From assembly GCA_050084515.1 (NCBI GenBank), contig CM114275.1:18600001-18664000 (forward strand): a stretch of DNA of 64,000 nt. The letters are read 5' to 3'. The position numbers and the translations under genes were made by a program. A model generated the notes under the pieces. The model saw only the letters and a list, made by a program, of their open reading frames with translations, was not told the origin of the DNA and did no database searches. This DNA comes from Blasia pusilla (lineage: Eukaryota > Marchantiophyta > Marchantiopsida > Blasiales). Numbering within the stretch: the stretch's first letter is position 1; every line of letters starts with the position of its first letter. Shown piece after piece: positions 1 to 10,706 of this stretch.

Positions 1-350
1 CCGCCTGACACCAAGAGACGACAAATTGCCGTGTGAAGAGAGCTCTCACTGCCGACGGCCGTGTGAAGAAAGCTCTCATCGCTGACACACCAAGAGACGA
101 CACCGGGTGAAGAAAGCTCTCTGCTCTTTGCCTGCCAAAGACGACGACGGCCGTGTGAGGAGACAGAGTCCGTGAGGCAGAGTGCGGAGCCCGTGAGGCA
201 ACTATGCAGAAGAACAACGACAAAACCTGGAGAGCGGAGCCCGTGAGGCAACTATGCATAACGCGTTTCGCATTTAAACCTGGAGAGCGGAGCCCGTGAG
301 GAAAAGTGTGAGAGCGGAGCCCGTGAGGAGAAGTGCGGAGCCCGTGAGGG
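1..350. repeat. Two short minisatellites at the left side
   Basis: Positions 1-160 hold degenerate units of about 48 bp containing 'gccgtgtgaagaaagctctc' and 'ccaagagacgac'. Positions 160-350 hold five copies of GCGGAGCCCGTGAGG (184, 234, 287, 314 and 335), plus a degenerate one near 164. The spacing is irregular (21-53 bp), and two of the units continue with CAACTATGCA. No coding function is suggested. The repeats may belong to the Helitron or to DNA beside it. Confidence 0.7.
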
Positions 351-452
351 GCAAGACGTGCTTAGCCACGGACGCATCGTCTTGGAAATGAACGTGAGAG
401 GCAGTGTAGAATTGCGTCCCGTTAGAAGGTGGGAAGGGGGTAGGGGGGGGGG

Positions 453-690
453 CGCGTCTCAGACGCTGGCCGTCCGATTTAGGATCGAACGATCCTAAAT
501 CGGAGGGAAGGGGGGAAGGGGGTGGGGGCGGCCGCGTCTCAGACGCTGGCCGTCCGATTTAGGATTGAACGATCCTAAATCGGGGGGGAGGGGGGAAGGG
601 GGTGGGGGCGGCCGTGTCTCAGACGCTGGCCGTCCGATTTAGGATCGAACGATCCTAAATCGAGGGGAAGGGGGGAAGGGCGGCCGCGTC
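453..690. repeat. Three 80-bp tandem repeats with palindrome and G-runs
   Basis: The units start with CGTCTCAGACG (TGTCTCAGACG in the third) at 455, 535 and 615, exactly 80 bp apart, and a partial fourth starts at 687. Each unit contains a palindrome with 12-bp arms (GATTTAGGATCG / CGATCCTAAATC, 2-nt spacer, first copy at 476-501; the second copy has one change). Each then has a run of G tracts (GGGAAGGGGGGAAGGGGG type) able in principle to form a G-quadruplex on the plus strand. This lies upstream of the Helitron gene and may be a 5' subterminal structure. Confidence 0.8.
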
Positions 691-710
691 TCAGACGCGG
701 TCCGTCCGAT

Positions 711-753
711 CCCAGATCTAACGGTCCACAAAAAGTGGACCGTTAGGTCTGGG
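711..753 (+). other. Strong stem-loop in Helitron leader
   Basis: Two 19-nt arms (711-729 and 735-753) pair with one mismatch around a loop of five A. The core is AGATCTAACGGTCCAC on the left. A related hairpin (AGATCTAATGGCCA / TGGCCGTTGGATCT) occurs in the short Helitron at 50967-51002. It therefore looks like a conserved part of the family's 5' region rather than a chance palindrome. It could also act as a leader or terminator-like structure, which is inference. Confidence 0.7.
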
Positions 754-3562
754 CAAGTTATAAAGGCGGCGCCAACTGCGGGTAGGGTGGTTCGGGATAG
801 GTTCGGTTGTAGGTTTGGGATAGGTTCGGTAGGGTTTTTTTCCGATTTTCTTTTCCGGATTTCCTTTTTCCTTTTTCCAATTTTTCTTATTTTTCCAAAT
901 TTTCCTTTTTCATATTTTTCCAATTTTTCTTAAACATCCCAACTAGAATAACTTTTACATTTTTTTCTTCTTAAAAAAAACATTAATTTCTCATTCTCTT
1001 TCTCTTAAAATTTTTCTTTTAAAATCTTCCTCTAAAATTGGTTTATGTCTAGCTCGAAACTTTTTCATTCGCTTTCTCTTTTTTTCTCATTTTTCCAATT
1101 TAATTTTCATAATTGTCTTTCTCGACTTTTTTACAGGAATTTCTTTTTCAATTTTTATTAAGTAGTTCTGTGGTGTGTAATGTAGATGGCGAGTGGAGGT
1201 GGATTATTATTGAACGTGGAGAGACGGCCGCTAGGTGTTATCACAAATATACCGATTCTACAACAAAATTCAGGGAGACAAATCGAAGAATTGAAGAACA
1301 CCTCTCCGATGTAAGCACCTTTCTTTGGGAGAACAATGGAGGCAACCTATTTCCATTTCCACGATACGCCTTACATCCCATGTTTTGTATGTATATACTA
1401 AAATGATACAATCTTGGAATTTTTGCATAGACTTCCTATTCCATCAAATCCGACACATTTGCGTGACTTTCGAAAATTGATGCGTGTGAACGCACAACAA
1501 AAAAGGCGTGCACGTCGCAAGGAAATATTAGCTCAAAAAGCACCTGTTGAAGATGAATTCCTTCTCGAAACATCTCCTACGTAAGTTTGCAAAATTCACA
1601 ATCACCTCATATGTCCACATTTCTATCCTTCATAATCTTCACTTTTCATTTAAGTTAGTGCATTACTCTTAACATTTCTGTATTTTTTCAGACTTCCCAT
1701 TCCATTGAATCCTATGGATGTACGTGATTTTTGGAAGGTTCTACGCGGCGAGGCCCAAAAACGAAAACGTGCTATTCGTGCTGATAAAATGGAAGCCTTG
1801 AAAGAAAAAAAGAGGTGTTATTATCGAGAGTATAGAAAAAGAAGGAAAGCGCTTCATGGTCAAGTTGAGACTCCGATGGTAGTTCAAAGTATTCTAACTA
1901 CTCCAAATGAAGAGCTTATGGCCATTGGTAGTCAATCCATGAGGTACATATCTAAATTTTTACATCTCGCTGAAAATCTTTGATTGTTCATTTTTAATTT
2001 GTATGCATTATGTAATATATTGATGTTTTCTCAGGCCTTTTAATGAGGATGGAGGAATGGTAGCAGAAAATCAAGAATTTCATCTTCCATCTACATATCT
2101 TGCATCCCCAAGACGGGAGTTACGTGATAGTGCACTCCATGAAGTTGTCGATATTATATCTACGACAAGGCCAACTACTTATGTGATACGAGAAGTTGAG
2201 TTACCTATCACTCTTCCGATTCTGTTTCAACATGAAGTTGGTGAGAATTCTTCGACTCTTCCCCGTTCCGAGGATGAAGCAAGGTCAAGAGTAGATCCTT
2301 CGTCTTCTACCATTAATGGAGTCGTGTTATCTCCAGAAAGTGCCACTATACAAAATGCTTCTAGGGTTCCTCCGTTGTCTGTTGTTTATAGGATTGTAAG
2401 ATTAAATACATTATTGAATCTTGCAAGAAGACCAAATTTCCAAGAAAATGATATTAGGAAGTTGAGATTACAGAGGAGTTTGAATCGTGTCAACGGTCGT
2501 CATACGTTGGGTTATATGACAGAGATATGCCCATCATGTCATGCTTTACATTGGAAATGTGAAAGGGTGAAAGGCTTAAAGATTAGTGACTCACCATATG
2601 GCATGTGTTGTGGCCATGGGAGAATACATTTACCCCTCTTGAAATTGTCTCCTCCATTCCTGAAATCCTTGATTTTAGGTGTTGGTCCTAGAAGTCTTCA
2701 TTTTCTTACATATGCTAGAGCTTACAATTCTGCGCTTCAACTTGCCTCTATTGGAGTGCATGTAAATGAACAAATAGGTGGCACCGGACACTTTAGGATC
2801 CAAGGCGGAATTTATCATTCTGTTGGATCCTTACATCCTGATATGGGGGGTCATCCCCAATTTGCTCAACTCTACATCCATGATACCGCAAATGAATTGG
2901 AGAATCGTGAAAGAGTTATGTCTAGATCTTCTGATCTTAATTCATATATTTTGAGAGGGCTACAAGACATGTTACATGCATGCAACCCATATGTGAAGAT
3001 CTTTCGTCATATGGCATATGAAGCAACTGACGTTAATATGCAGATCATCCTCAAGGCAAGTAAGAGAGGTCTCGATGCTAAGCGTTATAATTTACCAATT
3101 GCTTCTGAGGTTGCGACTATATTGCCGGGTGATGGTAGTGAACATGTTGACCATCGTGATATAATTGTACGACTACATGGAGGAGGAGTGAAGCGTATAT
3201 CAGACCTCAATGAAGCATATATTCCACTACATTTTGTTCTCCTATTTATCTATGGTGAAGCAGGTTGGCATCCTGGAATACCCTTCGGGAGGATTGAAGG
3301 TCATAGAGAATCCGAACGATTGGGCCGGATTATTCATGAGGAGGGACACGTGGATCCTTTAGAAGATTGGATGGATGAGGAAAGACTTGATGGTGATATT
3401 TCTGTGGAAAGAAAAACAAAGAGTGTTACGGCCTTGCAATTTGCATGTTTTCGACTTCAAACGTGGATTGGAGGCGAAGATGACAATCGGTTATTGCGGT
3501 TTGGTCGACTTACTCAAGAATATATGGTTGACCTCTATGCAATTGTAGAGATGCAATGATTA

Positions 3563-4623
3563 TCATGGGTTCGCTTGAATCAAAAGGAGTTAAGGGTTGA
3601 ATTATATCAAGGTGTAAAGGATGCTATGCATCGACATGATGTGGATAGTCGCAAGGTTGGGAGGCGCATTATATTACCTTCTTCTTTTACTGGAGGACCG
3701 CGTCACATGCATCAATTGTATCAAGATGCAATGGCAATTGTATCAAGATCCAATGGCAATTGTAAGACATTTTGGGAAGCCGGACTACTTTTTGACTATG
3801 ACATGCAATCCAAAGTGGGAGGAGATTACATCAGCCTTATTACCTGGTCAATCGGTTGCGGACCGACCAGATTTGGTTGTACGGGTTTTTGAGAAGAAAA
3901 AGAAAGAGTTATTAAGGCTTATCATCAAGAAGCAAATATTAGGACGAGTTGCAGGATGTATCCATGTGGTGGAATTCCAAAAAAGAGGTTTGCCGCATGT
4001 GCACGTTCTTATTATATTAGGACGGGAGGATAAACCACGTACCACTCATGATTATGATCGTATTATTTCAGCAGAGATCCCTGATCAATCTACCCATCCA
4101 AGGTTGTATTCTACTGTTGCTAATTGCATGGTTCATGGGCCATGTGGACCATTAAATCCAAATGCACCATGTATGGATAAGGAAACCAAAAAGTGCACCA
4201 AAGGCTATCCTAAGGCTTTTGCGGCCAACACTACAGAGACGGAAGATGGCTATCCAATCTATCGTAGGTAAGGATCCTTTAATTTTGTCTTATCTGTATT
4301 ATTGTAAGACATATGATGTAGTATTGGAAAGCATATTTATGATTTGTTATTGTATTTTTTTTTAGATTGGAGAATGGGAGGGCGATAATTAAGAGCCAAC
4401 ATTCACTGGATAATCGTTGGGTTGTGCCCTACAATCCTATGTTATGCACCCTCTTCGATTGTCACATTAATCTTGAAATCACAAGTAGTGTTTCTACCGT
4501 CAAGTACTTATACAAATATGTCTATAAGGGGTCTGATGCGGTGTCATTTAAGTTGTCAAAGGACACGGATACATCCAATGCAATTGACGTTATTGACGAG
4601 ACAACATCATATCTTGATGCGAG
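3563..4623 (+). pseudogene. Rep (HUH endonuclease) part of RepHel
   Basis: This part would cut and join single strands during rolling-circle transposition. A conserved stretch around IILPSSFTGGPRHMHQLYQD leads to the metal-binding motif GLPHVHVLI at about 3990-4016 (HxH). The later exon has YLYKYVYKG (about 4507-4533), which carries the catalytic-type tyrosines. The two halves lie in different frames because of the 22-bp duplication at 3719-3762, and the segment follows an in-frame TGA at 3557. The active-site motifs themselves look unchanged, so loss of function comes from frame breaks rather than catalytic substitutions. An intron at about 4269-4364 separates the HUH motif from the tyrosine motif. 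Confidence 0.75.
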
Positions 4624-5756
4624 GTATGATTCCGCTACTTCATTGATGTGATGCATTCCATTCTATTTCTTATCCATCATGTTCATTCTCCTAATTTTAA
4701 TACTTGGAATTCTTATTTTTCCAGATATATATCTTCTTCAGAAGCATGTTGGCGTCTCTTCAAGTTTTCTCTACATGCTGAACTTCCAAGTATTGTGAGA
4801 TTAGCAGTTCATCTTCCGGAGCAACAAATAGTCTACTTCAATGATGTTGATGCTCCTCAAAATATTTTGCAAATATATAGAGAGACAACTTTGACCCAAT
4901 GGTTTGCTACCAATCTATCTGACTTCACTTCTCGACAGTATCTATATATAGATTTACCTTCATATTATCGTTGGAGTAACAAGAGATGGATTCGTAGGGT
5001 GAAAAAATTTAATGATTGTGGCCATCCCATTGGCCGCTTATACCTTACTCATCCAGGTAAAAACTTAAATTCTTTATATACATTTACTCCTTTTTATATA
5101 CCAGCCTCGCCCATTTTCTTTTATATATAGATAGATGAGCTCACTTTTTTACTTTGTCATAGGTGAAGGAGAACGACATTGGTTGAGATTACTCCTCCAT
5201 CATGTTCGAGGAGCAACTACATACGAATGCTTAAGAACGGTTCATGGGATATTATGTCCAACATTCAAGGAGGCTGCTATCCAATTAGGACTTCTTGAGG
5301 ATGATAGGGAGGTGTTAACTTGCTTTGAAGAAGCTTCCATAATCCGTACGGGTTCTTCATTACGCCGACTCTTTGCAAGTATTCTAGCTTATAACACACA
5401 TGCTCAACCTGCAATATTATGGAGTCAGTTCTTGGTTCCATTGGTCGAAGATCTCTTATATGAACGACGTCAAGTAAGAATCCAATACTACAACTCCTTC
5501 AAAACAATTTCATTCCTAATAGTAGTAACGTTTTCCATCTCACTTACATTGACAGTCCCAGATACTAACCATAATTTTAACCTTTTTTTGAACTCATCCA
5601 TTACAGAAAACAGGAATTCATAACCTTGCTGTTGATGATGCTATTATTAATACCGCATTATTGGAAGTCCATTATTATTTACAAGATCAAGGAAAGAGAC
5701 TATCTGACTTCCCAGACATGCCTAAGCTAATTTCGAAAGCCTTCATTCATACTCAT

Positions 5757-7467
5757 ATTTGGAGGAACAAGAGCTATCATATGACATGGAAAAATTATTT
5801 GAGCAAGTGCAATTGGGAGAAGCGTGCCTAAACGAAGGACAACGCATGATATGGGACGCTATACATGATGAGCTTGATCAAATATGCGCGAATGCTCCAC
5901 CATATCCAAAAGTTTTTTTCATCGATGGTCCAGGTGGAACTGGAAAATTTTTTTTATATAATCTTCTTCTTGCAAGTGTAAGGAGCGTTAGAGGTATAGC
6001 ATTGGTCGTTGCATCATCTGGTATAGCTGCGCTATTGTTAGACGGAGGACGTACTGCTCATTCACGCTTCAAGATCCCCATTAATCTTCATGAAAGCTCT
6101 ACTTGCAAGTAAGTACCACAAGTTGTCTTAATTAGCAAGATTTTGTTAATTGCTCAAATTGTTTCAGCTTCTAATTTTCTTCCTTTTGCTTTGGTAGTTT
6201 ATCGGTCGATAGTGATGGAGCGCGCTTAATCCGTGAGGCGATGCTCATTATATGGGATGAGGCACCTATGGCTCATCGTCATGCCTTTGAGGCCGTGAAT
6301 CGAACCTTACAGGATATCATGGGAGTTGTTTCGGATGATTTACGGCAATTACCGTTTGGTGGAAAACTTATGGTATTTGGTAGTGATTTTCGTCAAGTGT
6401 TGCCTGTTGTTTGTCATGGGGATCGACCGCAAATCATCCAAGCCACCATAAAGAGATCATCTCTTTGGTCTAATGTAAGGGTTATGAAGTTGAAAACAAA
6501 CATGAGAATTCAAAGGTTGGATGGTCATTTGCGTGATGAACAACAACATTTTGCTGATTGGTTACTGGAAGTGGGAGAGGGTCGTGTACTTTTCCACCCT
6601 CATTTGGGACAAGACTTTATACGATTACCATCTGATATTGTTACTAATAGTAACAAAATATGTGATCTTATTGATTTGATCTATGGAGATTTTCTTAGCC
6701 GATTCCATGACATTGAATTCTTAAGAGATACAACTATTTTGGCTCTGAGAAATAAAGATGTTGACGACATAAATGCAGACGTTATGTCTCGGTTCCCCGG
6801 AGAGGTAATCCTTTAGACTTATCTCATTTTTACCTCTATCAATATGTTTTTTGGAAGTTTGGATACTAATATTTCCATTTCTCACTAATACATTACATAT
6901 TGTGTACAGGAGCATATTTACCTTAGCGTCGACTCTATTCCAAATGAGAGAATGAGTCATATCTATCCAACTGAATTCTTGAACACATGCTTGCCTTCTG
7001 GACTTCCTCCGCATCGTTTGTGTTTGAAGATTGGTGCACCAATCATGCTCTTGCGAAACATGAATGGGTCACATGGACAAGCAAACGGAACAAGATTGGT
7101 GATTCGTGGATTTATGAGACATTGCATCGATGCTGAAATTATCACTGGGAAAAATATTGGAGATTGCGTTTTTATTCCACATATTCCATTGATTGCATCA
7201 GATTCTGGTTTGCCATTTGATTTGCGTAGGTTTCAATTCCCTGTTAGGCCGGCTTTTGCTATGACTATTAATAAATCGCAAGGTCAAACTTTGCAAAAGG
7301 TTGGCATTTACTTGCCTACTCCTGTATTTTCTCATGGTCAATTGTATGTAGCATTATCTAGAGTAGGAAAGAGAAGTTCCATCCACATTACCATTGGAAG
7401 AGATGAACATTCAAATAAGAAAAATGACTACACACGAAATGTAGTATATAAAGAAATATTGAGATGA
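5757..7467 (+). pseudogene. PIF1-like helicase part of RepHel
   Basis: This is a superfamily 1B helicase related to eukaryotic PIF1, the C-terminal half of Helitron proteins. Visible motifs: Walker A-like FIDGPGGTGKF (5920-5950), Walker B LIIWDEAPM (6244-6270), FGSDFRQVLPVV (motif III), AFAMTINKSQGQTL (7255-7296) and GQLYVALSRV (7338-7367), ending in a stop at 7465-7467. The Walker A motif has Phe where the family has Thr/Ser after the invariant Lys, a change expected to harm ATP binding. Introns of about 90-105 bp lie at 6110-6198 and 6805-6909. The reading frame is open inside these exons, so the helicase half is less decayed than the Rep half. Confidence 0.8.
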
Positions 7468-7514
7468 AATAAATTTGATAAAATGTATCTTCAGTCTATA
7501 CTACCTTATTTTAT

Positions 7515-7541
7515 CCGTGCATCGCACGGGCACCTTACTAG
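7515..7541 (+). other. Helitron 3' terminus (hairpin + CTAG)
   Basis: A stem CCGTGC-ATC-GCACGG (7515-7529) is followed by GCACCTTACTAG, ending at 7541, with T next. This is the standard Helitron right end: a short hairpin about 10 nt before CTRR. It lies 48 bp after the RepHel stop codon. Similar ends occur at 51586-51589 and 52086-52089. Confidence 0.9.
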
Positions 7542-8468
7542 TATATTATTATTTGAGAGTGCATTTTTGATTTGCAAACACCAATTTCTTCTTATTTCTT
7601 TATTTGACATGAAACAATCCAGTAGTAAGAAAATGGTTTCTTCTTTATGGGCACCAAGAAGATTTTGTGTGCAACATGATTAGTCTTTTCATTTCCGTGC
7701 AGGGCACAGACTGCCCACTACTCATAAATGTGTGGGTGTGCTTTTCTGATGTATTTCTGATTCCTAAAATTGTCGCCCCCTCTTCTTCGGTAAGAAAATT
7801 AAGATTATCCCAGGTTTCACACCTTCAATCGGGTTATTCGGTTATTCTGTTGAGCATGATCTTTGACACCCCCCTAATACATTTGCATAGAATCCGATTC
7901 GATTTCTCCCACGATGTCCATTTTCTGGCCCCATGGACGTGAACGTGATTGGCATTTCAATGGATCATCATTACCCACCAGTAAACAAGTATGCAGCATA
8001 TGCAGTTATATGAGGAAAGTGTCTACTATGTACAAGTTAGGTTGAGGATTAGGTTGATTTTTGTATAGTGGTTGTAAAAAGTTCTGGAATTGTTGTAAGA
8101 AATAGTGATGTACATGAATGAATAATGAGTCGAAAGGGAGGTTTGAAAGTGCTAGTAATATGGCGAAGATAGAAAGGTTGGATGAAGTGTGTTCGAAGAT
8201 TATACTTGTAGAAGGAATAAAAGTAGGAGGTGCAAAGAATGGAAACCCAAAATCTGGAAAGAGTTGTATATGAAATTTTAGCACGGAGTGGAAAAGTTGA
8301 AATGCGCAACAAAATAGGCTTTTGTGTACATTTGTGAGTATGTGAAGCAGGGCTGAAACGAGTAAAAGAAAAAATCAATAATGCAAGCCATTGATATTAA
8401 ATCTTTGTAGTATATGTGGATAAACGATGATGGGATGATATTGAAAATACCAAAAAATTCATTTGAGA
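7542..8468. other. Non-coding flank between Helitron and solo LTR
   Basis: No recognisable gene. The longest open frames are on the minus strand (8006-8598), rich in Phe/Ser/His and without known motifs. They look like chance frames in TE-derived or intergenic DNA. Confidence 0.5.
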
Positions 8469-9483
8469 TGTCACGACCCTCATAACCAAACGAGCGCCAA
8501 GTGAAACATCCGGACTCCAGCAGGCTCACGCTAGGATGGGTTGCACTTTGGAGAAGTCTCAAAAGAGACAAGATAGTAAACACAAGTACGAGACGCAAGC
8601 GAGGCTAGCGTTTTGAGTGTTTCATGCATTTCTGGTCACGATTAGGAAACCGGAACCAAACGCCAACCAGACTTGAGAGGAGTTGAGTCTCCGACGAGAC
8701 GTGGCCAAGGGGTGAGAACCAGACTTGGGACGTGGCTAGCGTTTGGGGATTTTCAACCATAAATTTTAGCCCCAAGATGCGTTCGCGATGAATAAGGTAG
8801 CGTCGGAAAGCTTATGCAGATCCGATTCAAACGCACAAAAGATCTTGGAAATGCTCAAGCAAAGGTTGGGATATTTTCTGAAAATGACTATATATAGAAT
8901 TGGGTTATGTTGAGGGCCAAAAAGAGGGGCCTGGATGCCTTTTCCCCAAAGGTGGGAGGAGGGAGGAAATCCCCAGAAGTACTAGTAAGGGGGAAGGTCT
9001 CCAAGGGTGCTTGGGACTCGAACCCCACTTTGGACACCGCGGGGTGACTCAAGGGGTCGGAATGGATCGGGAGTTTTGGCGTTGGGATTCAAAACCGGAA
9101 CCAAGTCCAATAGAGTGGATTCCGGAGATCCCTATTGGATTCCATCCCGCGACTCATATTTTTGGGTTTTGGTTGGGAGCTCATGGGAGGTCCATCGGTT
9201 AGTTTGGACCATTAGGCGCGCAAATGTTGTTTTAGGTGTCTGGACTAAACAGAAAGTATGCCCCAAGTCTCCGAAGACTTGCCCGTGTTGAGAACCTAGG
9301 AATGAGGGAAGGTTGAGCTTGATGAGATGCCAAGACGAGGATTCGGTGGATTGGTGGCCGATGGATCCAGACCAGACTAACGTGAGTGTGTTTGGGTGCA
9401 AATCGGCGATAAGAGCGTGTCTTGCTGCACGTACACTTGTGCAACACTAGAGATTGACGTTCAAGGGGAGTAGGCGCACGACA
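8469..9483 (+). mobile_element. Solo LTR of a chromovirus-type element
   Basis: The sequence starts TGTCACGACCC and ends GGCGCACGACA (TG..CA). It is flanked by identical 5-bp repeats TGAGA at 8464-8468 and 9484-9488. The same LTR, in the opposite orientation, bounds the element at 22148-27312. A single LTR with a target duplication and no interior is the product of unequal recombination between the two LTRs of a full element. Length is 1,015 bp. Confidence 0.88.
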
Positions 9484-10595
9484 TGAGATGTGTTATTAAA
9501 CAGATTGCATAATAGCCGATGGTGAAAATAATGTTCCGAGAGCACTACATATATGACTAGTTGGAGTCAAAATGATGATCTGTCATGGGTTGGTTGTATT
9601 TTACAACTAGGATGAACTACACATTATTGATATGGCATTAACATTACATTTTTGATAAATTTGATTTCACTAATTATTAATATATTAATTTCCAAATAAT
9701 GACATGCCTTACATAGATACTAACTATGGTTAGGAAAACTAAAAGTAGTTACAAATGGTTGTAAAATTAAAACTAAATAATATACACATGTCAATTTTTA
9801 AAATAAAAATTTAGGTTATTTTCCCTCAATTTACATAAATGACATGGAATTTAAGATACTAGATCAAGTTGTAATCTTAGTATAGTATAAGTAAAATGAT
9901 ATATGACATGGCTAAATATTATTGGCCAATAAAAGTTAAAGAAGTACACCATCACACTCTTATCATAAGTTCGCGAGAGAATTTTCTTTTTCTACCTAAG
10001 ATTTAAAATGGATAACCTAATTGTGAACTCTTCCAATAGGTGGAATCTCCTATCAAATTCTACGTACCAAGGTGGATACTATTCGAATTAGCACAACATT
10101 ATGGGAGGTGGAAATTAGGTCCGCGTTTTAGTCACAAGGAGACTCAGAATTTTCAACTATTCGATTCCAAGTAGCATAGTTGGGCGACGTGTGCTCGATC
10201 TCAAAGTTAAGGTTAAGCTGCAACTCCTCGTTCTTATGAATCTCTGTCTACTCAACTCCACGAGCTGAATTCAGGGCTGATTCCATTCATTTACTTTCCT
10301 TTGTTTTTCCCCATACTATGTAGTACAGAGCGTTTCAGATTGAAAGGCGGTAATAATGGCAAGCTATTTTGTATCATGTAGGATAGGGAGCTCACTACTC
10401 AAATGTGCGGATGAAGGGGAAATTGGAGCGGAATCAACCCATGCATAGAGTCCCAAGGGAATAAGTTTGTGACCATTAAGGTTCTCTCTCTCTATCTCTC
10501 TCAATCTCTCAATGGGAGTGTCGGGCGTTGTGAGGTGGGGCGGAGGGAAAGTGAAACTTCTTACCAATTCTTGCGGCCTCTTGATTGATTGATTG

Positions 10596-10706
<111 letters not shown>

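Larger units (their letters stand above)
1186..7467 (+). pseudogene. Helitron RepHel protein gene (Rep + PIF1-like helicase), broken
   Basis: This is the transposase of the Helitron: it would nick DNA through a HUH/tyrosine Rep domain and unwind it with an SF1 helicase. The first ATG is at 1186. Exons read in phase across GT..AG introns: 1186-1310, about 1430-1579, 1692-1943, 2035 to about 4268, 4365-4623, 4726-5056, 5164-5473, 5606-6109, about 6199-6804 and 6910-7467. A zinc-finger-like segment (CPSC..., then CCGHG) lies at about 2540-2620. Breaks: a TGA at 3557; a 22-bp duplication (3719-3762) that shifts the frame; and a one-base shift between about 5730 and 5757. Exons 2 and 3 both begin with LPIP and look like duplicates. 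The exon structure is my reading and internal borders may be off by a few bases. Confidence 0.8.
1..7541 (+). mobile_element. Helitron, autonomous type but disabled
   Basis: A rolling-circle transposon. The right end is clear: a 6-bp stem (CCGTGC / GCACGG, loop ATC) at 7515-7529, then CACCTTACTAG ending at 7541 and followed by T, as expected for insertion between A and T. The interior codes for a Rep plus PIF1-type helicase protein (1186-7467) with several introns. The left end (a TC terminus) was not identified and may lie outside the window or among the repeats at 1-700, so the start given is only the window edge. A related, shorter Helitron lies near 51 kb. The coding region carries a nonsense codon, a frameshifting duplication, another frameshift and a changed Walker A motif, so this copy cannot make its own transposase. 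Confidence 0.85.

Noticed and set aside
1-420. Possible CRISPR-like array
   Set aside because: The repeats are irregularly spaced minisatellite units in a plant genome, without unique spacers of constant size.
7718-7735. CACTACTCATAAATG as a CACTA terminus
   Set aside because: Isolated word without subterminal repeats or an opposing end.
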